64,000 bases of DNA, from contig QYRS01000002.1 of NCBI GenBank assembly GCA_006503535.1, positions 4,278,001 to 4,342,000 on the forward strand, given 5' to 3'. Under the pieces are notes generated by a model. It saw only the letters and a program-made list of their open reading frames with translations, made no database searches and was not told the DNA's origin. Positions within the stretch are counted from its first letter, which is position 1, and the number at the start of each line of letters is the position of its first letter. The position numbers were made by a program, and so were the translations under genes. This stretch comes from Arthrinium phaeospermum. Taxonomy: Eukaryota; Ascomycota; Sordariomycetes; Amphisphaeriales; Apiosporaceae. Of this stretch, positions 1 to 11,215 are shown piece after piece.

Positions 1-711
1 TGCGCGAACCGCCACGTGTCGCCCGCCGACCTCGATCAGTTCCTCCAACACGGCGCCGAACTCCACGGCGTAGACGCGAACGGCAACACGCTGCTCCATC
101 TCGCCTCCCGGTGCTGGCGCTGGAAAGACCTGGTCCAGTGGTTGCTGCAACACCACGTACGCGCCGACACAACGAATGGCAAAAGGGAGCTCCCGCTGCA
201 CATCGCCGCAAAGTGTATTCTCGAGCCCAGCGACGGCTACGGCAACACCTTCGTCCGGTTCGACGCCGCGCTCAGGGCCCAGGACGAGATGATGAGGATG
301 CTGACCGAAGCCGGGGCCGCAGGTGACCGCGACCTGGACCGGCCGGACGCGGCGGGCACGACGCCCCGCCAAGCCCTGGCGGCGTGCCGGGAGCGAGCCG
401 ACGAGTCCTTCGGGCACGCGACATGCAATCGATTGTTGAAAGAGTGCGAGGCGCTTGAGCGTCGGCAGTTTCGATCGGGCTACCAGAGGCTGCCCGCCGA
501 GGTCCAGAAGATGATGGCGGACGAGACGACGGTGGAGTGTGGAAGAGTGAATACGTATCACTTGCGACACCATGTCAGCATCGGGCGGGGGCATGCGAGT
601 CTGGCGCGGGGGTCGGGGCGGGTTCGAGGGACGGGGGATCGTGATGGGGCCTGGAGGTATGCGCGGCCTCGGGGTCGTTCGTTGGAGCAGGGGGGGTCTC
701 TGTATATATAA
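1..711 (+). CDS. Ankyrin-repeat protein, 3' part (5' end outside window)
   Basis: The frame is open through the left edge: codons 1-15 read CANRH before the first GTG, so this is the C-terminal part of a longer protein, ending at a TAA at 709-711. Two clear ankyrin-type helical hairpins are visible: GVDANGNTLLHLASR followed by LVQWLLQHHVRAD, and TNGKRELPLHIAAKC. A more degenerate third repeat follows around DAAGTTPRQALAACRE. Ankyrin repeats mediate protein-protein contacts, so no enzymatic role can be inferred. The last 55 or so codons are Arg/Gly-rich and look less like folded protein; an unrecognised 3' intron or a shorter true end is possible. GC content is high, as in the neighbouring core genes. 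Confidence 0.75.
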   Translation, partial: CANRHVSPADLDQFLQHGAELHGVDANGNTLLHLASRCWRWKDLVQWLLQHHVRADTTNGKRELPLHIAAKCILEPSDGYGNTFVRFDAALRAQDEMMRMLTEAGAAGDRDLDRPDAAGTTPRQALAACRERADESFGHATCNRLLKECEALERRQFRSGYQRLPAEVQKMMADETTVECGRVNTYHLRHHVSIGRGHASLARGSGRVRGTGDRDGAWRYARPRGRSLEQGGSLYI

Positions 712-1332
712 CTCGATGATGCTACCATAATGGAACAAAGTCCTCTACATTCGAAGCACTTTGCTGGCCAGGGCTGCTGAGTTGAGAATGCGCGTTGAGT
801 TAGGTTTGGGCACACTTTGGCATCATTGGGAGATAAGTGGTTCAAGAGCCAGATACATGGGCCTGTCTAAGGTCGGTTTGAAATTGAGTGGTTGGCATGG
901 GATGAGATAATTGCTTCCGCCAGCTGCAAATATATATGGTAGAATCTGGAATGAACAAGTAATAGCACCCTCAATCATTCTATAGTCGGACTCCGAAATC
1001 TATCTCACACATAAAGGAGACGACCCCATTGCTTTCCGGGTCTTCATCCAAAGGAAAGTAATTGTGTTTTCATAAGACATATATCTATATACAGATAAAA
1101 AGGAAAGGACCGTGGAGAAGGGGGATAAAAGTTACAAAATGAGTGGGTATATAGATACATTCATGACACATAGCCGGTCTATAAGACAAACAGGTGGATC
1201 ATCCACGAAAAGGAGAGGAAGGCGTAGGCTTGCAGATGTGTGCTGCTAATGCTGGAACACGCAGTCACGAAGCCCGAAGGTATGGCGTCAGGTGGCGGTG
1301 TGGTGGTGGCAATTGGAGCGCGGCCAATCCAC
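712..1332. other. Spacer between two converging genes
   Basis: About 620 bp with no convincing reading frame. It must hold the 3' UTRs of the ankyrin gene (plus strand) and of the secreted Ala/Pro protein (minus strand). Moderately AT-rich around 920-1160, which fits untranslated DNA. Confidence 0.6.
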
Positions 1333-2361
1333 TCAGCGGCGGGCAGGTGGCTTGGGGGCTCCGCTGCCAGCAGGAGGAGCGGCGGCGCCGGCGGCCGGGG
1401 CAGCGCCTCCAGCAGGCGGTGCAGGGGGCGCGGCACCACCAGCAGGCGGGGCAGCCGGGGCGGCACCACCAGCCGGGGGAGCAGGAGGGGCGGCAGCACC
1501 GGCCGCTGGGGCAGCTGGGGCAGCACCACCGGCGGGAGGGGCAGGAGGGGCAGCGCCGCCTGCAGCCGGGGCAGCAGCCGGGGCAGCAGCCTTAGCAGGA
1601 GGCGCGGCACTACCGGCGGCAGGAGCGGCGGCGGCAGCCTTGGCGGGAGGCGCGGCGGCGGCAGCACCAGCACCAGCACCAGCACTATCAAAAGAGTCAG
1701 CATACATTCTATCAGGGAATGGTATCAAGTCTATACTTACGCTGCTGCAGCTGGAGCAGGGGGAGCGGCACCACCAGCGGGAGGAGCAGGAGGAGCCGCT
1801 CCTGCGGCGGCAGGAGGAGGGGGAGCAGCACCGGCAACGGCAGGGGGAGCAGCGCCGGCGGCAGGAGGCGCGGCACCGGCGGCCGGAGGAGGAGGAGGTG
1901 CGGCGGCACCAGCGGCGGGGGGCGGCGGCGGTGCAGCAGCGCCAGCGGCCGGGGGAGGAGGAGGTGCGGCGGCACCAGCAGCCGGGGGAGGAGGCGGTGC
2001 CGCGCCACTAGCGGCTGGAGGGGGAGGAGGCGGTGCCGCGCCACTAGCGGCCGGAGGAGGGGGAGGTGCGGCGGCTCCGGCGGCTCCTGACGCCTTAGCA
2101 GGAGCCGCGGCGGCAGAGGAGGCGGCGGCTCTGGCAACATGGTGTACGGCGGCGCCGGCAGGAGCAGGTCGGGCAGCAGCCGGGGCCGCGAGGGCGGCGA
2201 TCACACCCTAGCATGGAAATGTCAGCTACCTTGAGTACACGGAATGAGGATAAAGGATGACTTACGGCGCTGCGGCGGTTGAAGGGCGTGTTGGGGAGCT
2301 GGAAGGCGGCCGTGGTGGCCAGGCCACAGGCGAGGACCTGAGCGACGGAGGGGGCGTGCAT
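1333..2361 (-). CDS. Secreted Ala/Pro-rich low-complexity protein (3 exons)
   Basis: Model: complement of join(1333..1684, 1741..2207, 2266..2361), 304 residues. Both introns are canonical (GTAAGT donors, CTAG/ATAG acceptors, 58 and 56 nt) and restore frame exactly. The N-terminus MHAPSVAQVLACGLATTAAF looks like a secretion signal. The mature part is almost entirely Ala, Pro and Gly: tandem units close to AAAPPPPPAAG in exon 2 and PPAPPAGGAAP-type units in exon 3, ending APKPPARR. There are no cysteines in the repeat part and no folded domain that I recognise. A cell-wall or extracellular structural protein is an inference from composition only. The GC-rich repeats also leave other frames open on both strands; those are treated as shadows because only this frame has a signal peptide and properly phased introns. 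Confidence 0.7.
1345..2100. repeat. GC-rich coding minisatellite
   Basis: Degenerate tandem repeats built from gca/gcc/ggc/cca triplets, with a period near 33 nt in exon 2 (AAAPPPPPAAG units) and near 33-36 nt in exon 3. A 56-nt intron interrupts the array, so expansion happened on both sides of it. Confidence 0.8.
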
Positions 2362-5040
2362 GATGCCGGTGAGTGTGGTGTGGGACTTCGAAAGTACTTG
2401 GTTTTGGAATGGGGATGGTCGAGGATTCGGGCGAAGTTATTGTTTAAGGTAATACAAAGAGCGGCCGGCCACTGTAGAGAAAGATAAGAGATCGAATTGG
2501 TCGTCACTGATGAGTTTGGATGATGATGAAAAAGAAAATATAGACAGCCCCGAGACGTTGAGCCAAGATATATAGGAGAATAGGAGATGGAGTGCACTGA
2601 GAAACCAACCATCTCCTGAGTCTCAATCAGGGCCTGGATGCTGTCGGTATAGCCCCAGGATATCAAATAATCAACCGTTCAAAACCTCCGATGTAACCAC
2701 ATACTACGGGGCCCCATCGCAGTCGGACATCGCGGTATCGTGGAAACAGGATTGTTCTGGAGCAGGCGTTGCGCGTTTACACAGCCGAGGACCCATGCAG
2801 GCGGGTTGGGTATAGATGTGCGCAGGGTTCAGCTTGAAATAAAGTGTATGGAACCGATCTGATAGCCCGGGGGAGTGGGGCCGACGTTTTGCTAGTCTGG
2901 TTTTATCGCCAGCACTGCCAGGCTTGGCGCTTAAAAGGCGTTCACGGGGGTGACCCGGTCAGTGCCCCGGTACGTTTCAGGCAGGTCCCCAGGTCGTTGG
3001 ATTCAGATCGTGGGAATCTAGGCCCTATTATGTCTTCTGAAATCCATCGTCGTTAATGCCGCCTCCCATACCCGGCAGATCCAGGTCCCGGCAGATCTTC
3101 AGTCCTCTCCCCGCCTAACAACGTTGCGGCTCTAAGTGGATCTGGGCCTCTGGCATTTGGCCAACTTTGTTCATCGGGGACTCAAATCAGAAACTGATCA
3201 TGAGTAACCAGAGACGAGCCCAGATCGTCTGGATTGTGTGAGCCAAGCCATCAGCCGATCATGATAGGAATTGGCGACATTGTTTGACACGCATCCCAAG
3301 GACTGTCCCGGCGTCGTCCGGACGGAAACGGGACGAGTTACATACCGTCTGATGTATTGGGCCGTCCGATTCTTCAGTCCAGGAAACCAGAACATCGTTT
3401 CGAATAAATGAAATTAAGACGTTGAGATTCTCCTTCTAGAACACGCTCATGCCTGAAACTCCAACCCACAAACCCCCAAGACGTCAAACAGGCGCCAAGG
3501 CGCGTTTGGGCTGAGCTGGTTTTGCTGTTCTGCAGCCTTGATTCAACGTCGAGTCAGTCGCCTAACAGAAACAGCAAACTCGTAACGAACAACGCGTGAG
3601 ACTTTTCGTATGGAGCACGGATAGGAATTCTCCCCCAGACGCATGTAGATGATATGTGGAGGGGCGAGGTGGTGGTCGAAAACTTCGTACTGGCACCGAA
3701 TCGTGTTCAATTTCTTTTGGCGTCATGAATTTTGGTTCGATACCAGCCAAGGCCAACATGGACAAAAGATTCACATAGAGCAGGTTATCTTCTCGTGTTC
3801 ATAACTTTAAGAGCTATTCAAGCGTAATGTTCAGTCAAAACCTGAGGATCTCACTCGAAGTCTACGAGTCACCGACTGGGTGGCTGGTTGCCGGAAGCAG
3901 ACTATCAGGGGGGCTGCCAAGGAGCCCTCGAGCACGACTGTAGACTTCAAGGGGCCGCAATGTAGCTTCGCCGCGTCAACCAGCCGCGTTGCGGACTGCG
4001 GACTTTTCTAATGGCCAGCCGCCCTTCCGGCGTTGAGCCAAGAAAGAGAGGTTGCAACCCGGGCCCCGATCAACTGGCCAGCGTCGCACTCGTCATACCT
4101 GTGGCCCACTTTCACTACGCCGGCCGAAACCCATCAATTTATTTGCCGCCAGTATCACAGATGGCCGCGTCATTGGGAAGCCCCATCGGAGGGGCGAGTT
4201 AGTGACTGCCGCGGCCATGTTATATAGGAGTGTCTGCGGACAAGTGACCGGCTAAGTTGACAAGCTGCACTTTCCATTTGTGACTTGAGCTATTTCCCAG
4301 TAGTCTGTAACTGCCTTTTGATTTAGGAAGTGGCTTGCTTTGGCCCACGTTGGCCGAGGGAAAGAGCGGAAGTGATCAGACCGATCTGATAGTCCGGTGG
4401 AGATGTTGAGGACGAAGGATTTATATGTCAAGATATTTGACTTATTCACATTCATTGGGTTGTTCGAGTAAGCGTAGGTAGATCCTGACCTGTGAAGTCT
4501 ACTTCGATGCTGTAATTTGATGCTTCCCCCAACAGATAAACCGTCGCTATTGAATATTAAGGCTTCATCAACAATTCTGTGCCATGGCAACAGCGAAAGG
4601 CCACACAGGACGATAGGAACGGGGCACCAGAATACGTTACACCACATTCAATTTTCGATGGTGTATTCATTTTCTCTGATATCAGTGTCACAATCAGTGA
4701 GTTGGCCAGTCCAATCAAGATAACAGTGGCTGTACTGGTATGTTTGAGCAGCCACGAATCATTCATTGCCTTGAAAAGCCCTGAACCTCACCACCTTTCT
4801 TGACGCTTCCTCATGACAATTGGCTGATCTGGCAATCTACAACCATTCAATGGTTTCTCACCTGATACCGTTTGGGGAAATTGAATTTAGAGGAAGTCAC
4901 GCCAACCCAACTCTTGCGAACCAAACCGACTCAACTTTTCCCCCAAATCATCACACTTTCTCACCATCGCCAAACTACCAAACTCACCACGACACTCCCC
5001 ACAGAGTCTGAATACGCTCAATTACTGCTAGTCATTCAAC
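2362..5040. other. Long intergenic region, no gene seen
   Basis: About 2.7 kb. Reading frames here are short, lack recognisable motifs and conflict with one another. The last 150 bp (about 4890-5040) are C/A-rich with few G, as in many fungal 5' UTRs, and probably form the leader of the gene at 5041. No tRNA or repeat was recognised. Confidence 0.5.
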
Positions 5041-6738
5041 ATGGACCTATCCCATACGGACCGATATGAGTTCGGCATCGATGAGCATGATTCTTACGAT
5101 ACGCACGCATCGATGGCATTCGCCGAAATCGATTCCGACGATGATTCTGACGATGATCCCACACTGCTTACCCGATACGAGATTAGAAGCAAAGAGTCAA
5201 GACTCGATTATCTGAAGCGAGATCTGTCAAAGAAACGGGATAACTTGGAGAAGCTCGAGAACGAGCTTGCAAAGCACAAGGCGGGTCGGACCGATCAGGA
5301 GACTACCGCCAAAACGTACCAAGAGGTCCTGGATCGTACCCTACGCACCTCGTACGAATACCTTCGCGATGCCGGCACCACCGAAACGTCCATCAAAGAC
5401 GCCACGGCCGAGGCGGATAAGCAAGCGCAAAAGATCAGCGACCTCGAGCAGGAGATCCGGGATCTCCGAGCGCGCTTGCCTGCGGTTTCTGGGGGCTCGC
5501 AGCCCCAGGCTGCTGCTAACAAGAGACAACATTCGGATGAAAGCGACGACAGCGATGACAGCGACGACAGCTATGGCAGATACGACAGCGATGATAACGA
5601 CAGCCGCCGCAAACGCCCACGCGTGCAACAAAAGGAGGATGACGTAAAGCTTGGCGAACCCGAATTTCGGACCGAGAAAGGCTGGACACGTGCTACATTC
5701 GCCAAGAAGAACGGAATCATCTACGCATACGTACCAGTCAGCGAAAAGGCACGTAGGATGACTGCTAAGGTTATCGCGATTCTTGGATCACAGCTATCGC
5801 CCGTACACCCCATACCGCTTCAGCTCCGACGTGTCTTTCGCGATTCGCCGCAAGAAATGGCGGTCCTTGTCAACACAAACACGTCAGCGGTCCGCGCTGT
5901 TGCGGACAAGCCATACCACGTCTTCTTGGACTCCTTGATCGACGGCGTCCAAACCTTGCAGGCTGCCGTTGACACCATGGTCAGTCAGCTTATCCATCTT
6001 CGCCCTTTGTTCGCTTCCGACGCCGGCACCAGCCCCGACAACGTGAAAGAGCTACTCGACAGCTTGGAGAACACTTTCATGTGGCATGAGCTTTACGATT
6101 TCATCGAGTTCGACCTGAAGGACGAATACCAAGACAGCCCCGATCAGTTGAGACTGAGTTTGAGCCAGGTACTGGGGCACGGATCGATGGTAAACGAAAA
6201 GGTCGAGTTGTACCTCTCGCACCTGATCGAGCACTGCTCAAGATTCGCATTCTGGTCGACTTTGCTTGGCGGATGCCTCGTGGAAAGCTACGATCGGGGG
6301 AATTTCGAGGACGATGACCACGGAATCGCGGGTTTCGGCGTCGGGGACATGGCCAACATTGTCGAACGACATCACAGCCTCGAGGCCACGCAGCGTAACA
6401 AGATTGATGCGCGATACCGACGCTCCCGGGGTTTCGGTACCCAGTACCGTCGTATCTTTCTGGACGAAATCGAGGAGCTGGACGGGGTCCCGGAGAAAAT
6501 CGTGGACAAGGTCGCAGCACATGTACAGCACCTGGATATCGATATCTGGAACTTCCTCCACGACAAGCCAATATGCCAGGACCTATCGTCTCTCGTTCCA
6601 GCACCGCCGAAGAATCCCGGTAACGACCCTGACCCCGACGCTTCCGTAGACCCTAACGACGAGGTCTCGAGTGACGAAGATTTCACTCCAGAGGCATACG
6701 AGAAACCATGCTGCCTAATCTATATTGGCGATGATTGA
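5041..6738 (+). CDS. Coiled-coil protein with nuclear-type basic patch; distant member of the 42-64 kb family
   Basis: Single exon, 565 residues, ATG at 5041 preceded by a CA-rich leader. Residues 26-40 are very acidic (DSDDDSDDDP). Residues 45-145 form a heptad-rich coiled coil. Residues 164-196 are an Asp/Ser-rich stretch ending in RRKRPRV, a likely nuclear localisation signal. The C-terminal half can be aligned by eye with the gene family further right: block A around 243-265 (VIAILGSQ...IPLQLRRV), block B around 299-321 (LIDGVQTLQ...), then a DSLENTF segment, and block C around 392-413 (LSHLIEHCSRFAFWSTLLG). It lacks the conserved C-terminal block D and has its own acidic tail (NDEVSSDEDF). 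Function unknown. I am confident that it is a gene and moderately confident of the family link. Confidence 0.8.
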   Translation: MDLSHTDRYEFGIDEHDSYDTHASMAFAEIDSDDDSDDDPTLLTRYEIRSKESRLDYLKRDLSKKRDNLEKLENELAKHKAGRTDQETTAKTYQEVLDRTLRTSYEYLRDAGTTETSIKDATAEADKQAQKISDLEQEIRDLRARLPAVSGGSQPQAAANKRQHSDESDDSDDSDDSYGRYDSDDNDSRRKRPRVQQKEDDVKLGEPEFRTEKGWTRATFAKKNGIIYAYVPVSEKARRMTAKVIAILGSQLSPVHPIPLQLRRVFRDSPQEMAVLVNTNTSAVRAVADKPYHVFLDSLIDGVQTLQAAVDTMVSQLIHLRPLFASDAGTSPDNVKELLDSLENTFMWHELYDFIEFDLKDEYQDSPDQLRLSLSQVLGHGSMVNEKVELYLSHLIEHCSRFAFWSTLLGGCLVESYDRGNFEDDDHGIAGFGVGDMANIVERHHSLEATQRNKIDARYRRSRGFGTQYRRIFLDEIEELDGVPEKIVDKVAAHVQHLDIDIWNFLHDKPICQDLSSLVPAPPKNPGNDPDPDASVDPNDEVSSDEDFTPEAYEKPCCLIYIGDD

Positions 6739-7974
6739 AGCTGTGTAGCGAATCGGTGAAACCAACCACAGTTTCGCTCGGCAAAGCAGGATGTGACAAT
6801 GGTCGTCTCGGTCCGAGATTGTATGGACAGTTGCCGGAGAAGGAAGTTCTATGGCGGCCAGAGACAGGATGAGCCAAGAGGATAGAGGTAGGCGTTGGCG
6901 AGACGCCGCGAAATCTTTGACTTGCGTGGTGTCTTCGCTCCGTGGTTGCTCAAGCTGCCAGTCACGGAGTGACAGACAAGGTTCGCGTTTCGTTTCTAGA
7001 TCATGACCACTCTCGGTTCTTTAGTTAGCCTAATGGAAAGCCCGACAGGCAAGTACAATTTACGTGGAGCCATGTACGAAACTCGTGATTCGTATGCCGA
7101 AACGGAAGTATGAATATGCCAAGTTCCCCAGTCTTTTTTCCCGAGGTGTCGTCACTGGGTGTCAAGGCCTGTACGAAATCGCTTGCGGAGGCTGTCGGCG
7201 AAGTCATTTGGCTATGCGCACTTTGGAAGTAATTGCAGGCACAAGTTAGCGTGGGATTGTTAGTCAACCTGGACGAGATGCCGTTCATATCACATGTTCG
7301 CTGAATGTGTCATTTTTGTGGTGTCAATTTTCGATGGGCAACATGATGTCTTCATTCCAAAGCTATCTAATGACCGCGGATTGACCAAACGTGAGAGCTT
7401 CCAGATCATGCCCTCGTACCATTGCTTTGTCTGTAGGCCACCCCCTTCCGGTGCCATACCATCTTTGCCAGCAAGGTATTGCGGAACCTGTCCACCAAGT
7501 TAGGGAGAAGCTAGGAATGTAACGATATACCCATTCGCCCTGGTAAAGGGAGTTTTCTGTGTTAGAACGAGAGACGATAGTTGGTTGTGTTAACGAGTGA
7601 CTGAGTGAGAAATTGTGGTAGCGACTGTGGAGAAGGAAAAGGGGCAGAATGCCTTGAAAATAACGGGTGGAGTGTCTGAAACGAGTGACAGCGGTTGGAA
7701 AAGGAGAGAAAGGTCAAATAGAGGGGCAAGCGAGCGTAAGAAGTGAAGTGTGAGTTCTGTGGTTGTCAGTATTGACAGACAAACAATACCGAACCAGTTG
7801 TGATAGCAACTTTGAGCGCTGTTCGATGCGGAGATGGCCGTTATTCAGCCGATGGCGCCAACCCGCCCCCTGAATACAGGCAATATGTTGTTATAGCCCT
7901 TCCACGTATACTGGGGGATGAGCGGCAGTTCCACCGACAACATTGGCACACGACGACTAGAGCAGAAGAGATTT
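6739..7974. other. Spacer between converging genes
   Basis: About 1.2 kb holding the 3' ends of the gene at 5041 and of the Argonaute gene. No supported coding region. Confidence 0.5.
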
Positions 7975-10900
7975 CTAGACGAACCACATCGTTTTTGCCA
8001 ATGGGCCGATCGACATCGCGTTATCCCCGTCAAGGTGAGCTGGTGCCCTCTTGGAAATCAGGTGGGCGTAGTAGACGGCGGGATGCAGTGATACCGGGGT
8101 GGGGCAGCGACAGTATTGGTAGCACTGGCGGAAAATCAAGTTCGCGAGGTCAAGTCGACCGCAGCTGATCTCATCCAAGATGACTTGGTAGTGGACCGGG
8201 CGCGATGTGCCTTTGATGGCCTTGTGCGAGTAGAGGAAGAAGTCCCAGTGCTGGGGATGAGTCGCCGCGTCCTCGATGTAAGTGCCAGGACCGGGGTTGT
8301 CGGGCCTGCCGCTCCCGATGAAAGCCCGAACGTGATGTCGCTTGGTCGCGATGATGGCTATAACTTTGGGTTCAGCGTAGCCGCACTCCTTGAATATATC
8401 CTTGATAGCCTGCACCTCGGTGTTGATGACAGCTTGGAATGTCCCGTCAGATACTCCATCACGGAAATAAAAGAGTTGCATAGGTTTGAAGCCCAACGTG
8501 TCGACCCAATGCTTCAATAGGTCCTTGAGAAGAGAGCGCATGACAGGAAGCCCGACAAGCTCATCCCGGGTCCCATTTGCCTGGCATGAACCTCCGTAGA
8601 ACGCCGCTGATTTGTCCAAAGAGACGCTCATGGCTGCCATTGACTGCTGTTCGCTCCCAGGCGCAGCATGGGAGACATCAAGACCAATCACCATAGTAGG
8701 GAGATCGAATGCTTTTTCTGCTGCATTCTGCGCTTTGTTGGAGGTGTAAGATACACCACCCAGCTTGGCGTTGAGCTTGATGCAGATGTTGGACCAATAT
8801 GGTGTGTTATCATTTTTGATATTCCTGCTCGCGGTATAGACAGTAATGACTTGAGATGGAACCTTTGCTGTGCAGTCCAAATACTTCTTGATCTCCTGAT
8901 ATTTAGGAGTATTCTTCTTGAAGATGAGAACCAAGACAAGATCATAGCCACGGTTTAAGTCTAGCTGCTTTATGCTGCTGCAATTGTTGACGTAATCCAC
9001 CTGGTTGAGGGGGCTGGCCTGATTCGCACCGGCATGCAACTTGAAGGTGGCTTTGAGCCTTTCCCAGTATCTTGCCATGTCGGGCTGGTTGCGGCCTGTG
9101 AGATTCACGAAAACCGCCTTCGTCGATTGCTTGCATTCGTGAAACACCTTGCCCACGAGGTTTGCGGCATTGTGAGGGGGGAAGAAACTGTTACCGCCAT
9201 ACCGGATAAACGGCTTGTTGAGAAGCCGTGGCTTGCAGATCTGCATCGTCTTGCTGATCTTGATACCAAACGTGGTCAGATTAATATCATTTTCCCAGTT
9301 AAGCTTCTCGACTGCGTCGGCAATGTCCGCGCACCGCACATGCGGGTAGGTGGCTGCTTTAGTGAGCATCTCGGTAGTCTGCAGTGGGCATTAGGAAGAG
9401 TCCCGAGAAGATACAGGGCAGTCAGTATGCTTACTTGATCCGAGTCCAGCTTATAGCGGTACTTTTGCAACGCAAGCAAGCGGCAAACCTCAAGGGGGAA
9501 GTAGTCGTTCTTGATTGTCTTGACAAGAGGGTACTGGTCTTTCTCGATGGTATACTTGTGGAATTCTTTGAAGTGATTGAATACACTGATCGTCTGCGAC
9601 TTGCCGTCGACGTCCTTTGAAAACTCGACATTCTTGGAGTTGGCGCCAGTAGGCAGTTCCGTATTGAAATACAAGCAGTCGATCGTGTGTATCTTCTGGC
9701 TCTGAGTGGCTTTGTCTGGGATGTGGACTCGAAACTTCAGCTTGTGGAGGTGACGAAGACAAGGGAATGCTGCCGGCTCGAACACTTGTCCTCTGTTATT
9801 TCTCGTGGGCAACAACCAGCGAAAGTCGATATCTGGTAGATACTATTAGTGCCAGGCTATTCCATCTAGCTCTACAGTAACATACCCTGATCAGGCCTGC
9901 GGTCGTATTCCTTCTTGACCATTGCAGTAACCGTGTCGATAAGGAGGAGTGGCTGCCAGAACGCCGTGTTGGCAACATCTAGGTTGACCGCCAGTCCGCG
10001 GTTCTTCTTCTCCTCTAGGCACTTTACTTCCAGTTAGCAGGCGAGTCATTTATTCTGGTGGTTCTGAAATGGATGCCCTACTCTACTAATCCGGAGAGAA
10101 GCAAAGCTACCCTTGTTCGCTTCAACGAACCCATCCAACCTGTGTATGTGACTTTTATCCTCACCCTCCCCCTCGGGTCGAGTGAAGAAGTTCTTCCCGA
10201 TTAGAGTACGCTTGATGGAAGGTGTCTGGCGGAGGGCATGGTCGAGGAAATCTGCGGCATATGCCAGTCAGTAAAGGCACGGTCTCAGTGCCCATGGCAT
10301 TTATTGTACTTACTCAAGCAGTCAGTGGCAGCTTTAGTCCACCCTTTCGCGCCATTGAGGTAATTGTTGAGGGACGACATCTCAACGTCCTTGGTGAACT
10401 TGACAACCAAGGTCATGGCCACCTCCCTCTTTGACGGCGAGACGAGAACCACCGTGATTCTCTCCTCGTCCTTTTCCAATTTCAGAGATGACCTGCGTCG
10501 CGGTTAGCTCCTACCGCATCTTCAAACTGGCATACCTACCAAGCGAGATTGTAACCGTTGAAGATCCAATGGGCGCTCCCATAAGGCTTAGCTTTAATGC
10601 GCCTCTGTACGACCTCGCTTCTCCACAGTTCACCGACAAGACCTCGGGCAGGTCTGTCCCTCTCTACTACAGATACCTGGCGGAACAGTGTCAGAAATCG
10701 TTTGAGAAACTAGCGACTTTAGGGTTCTTTACACTGTACAAGTAGACGTTATTTGTTGGAGTCTTCGTCACCGTGAATAGATTGACCGAACTTTTTGTTG
10801 TGACGTTGCCTGCCTTGAAGTCTCCTGCTGGCCGCATCTTGAAGGGCGGGAGATCCTCATACTGTACTCGCTTTGTGTCAGTGGCTCTTCAATGTGAAGT

Positions 10901-11215
10901 CGAGAAGCCGGGACATACCTTAGCGTATGCTTCGATAGGTAGATCGACCCGCTTTCCGATAATCTGCTCTTCACTTAGCTTCTTCTTCTCTTCCTTTCCC
11001 TTTCCTCCAGAACCACCAGCCTGGGCATTCTCCTCGCCCTTGGATGCATCATCCTGGTTCTCCGGTTCTCTGGCCGGTCCCTTGCCCTTGTCGGCAGTTC
11101 TGTCAGTCAACGGGGGATGCTGCGCAGGCGACTGAGACCCGCGTTGAGATCCCTGACCGGGTCCGGACCCCGACGTGCTACCCCCACCCGCGCCGCGCTT
11201 AGGACCGGCTGACAT
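7975..11215 (-). CDS. Argonaute protein (slicer-type PIWI), 8 exons
   Basis: Model: complement of join(7975..9378, 9435..9832, 9886..10026, 10111..10251, 10314..10492, 10540..10676, 10733..10870, 10919..11215), 944 residues; every junction keeps frame. Argonautes bind small RNAs and cleave or silence matching transcripts. Order: Gly/Ser/Gln-rich tail (about 1-60), N domain with RRIKAKPYGSAHW, linker with LNNYLNGAKG, PAZ domain with HKYTIEKDQYPLVK and FPLEVCRLL just before residue 478, then MID and PIWI. The catalytic tetrad appears complete: D711 (IGLDVSHA), E750 (GTRDELVG), D784 (YFRDGVSD) and H873 (SRPVHYQV). The protein ends in MWFV, as in other Argonautes. Length is normal for fungal QDE-2-like proteins, but I cannot say whether this is the quelling (QDE-2) or meiotic (SMS-2) paralogue, so no symbol is given. 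Confidence 0.93.

Noticed and set aside
1240..2211. Long Gly/Ala-rich plus-strand frame of 323 codons
   Set aside because: It is the opposite strand of the GC-rich repeat array. The minus strand has a signal peptide and two properly phased introns, so this is a shadow.
3700..3770. Possible tRNA gene at GGTTCGATACC
   Set aside because: No pairing acceptor arm and no A-box at the right distance.
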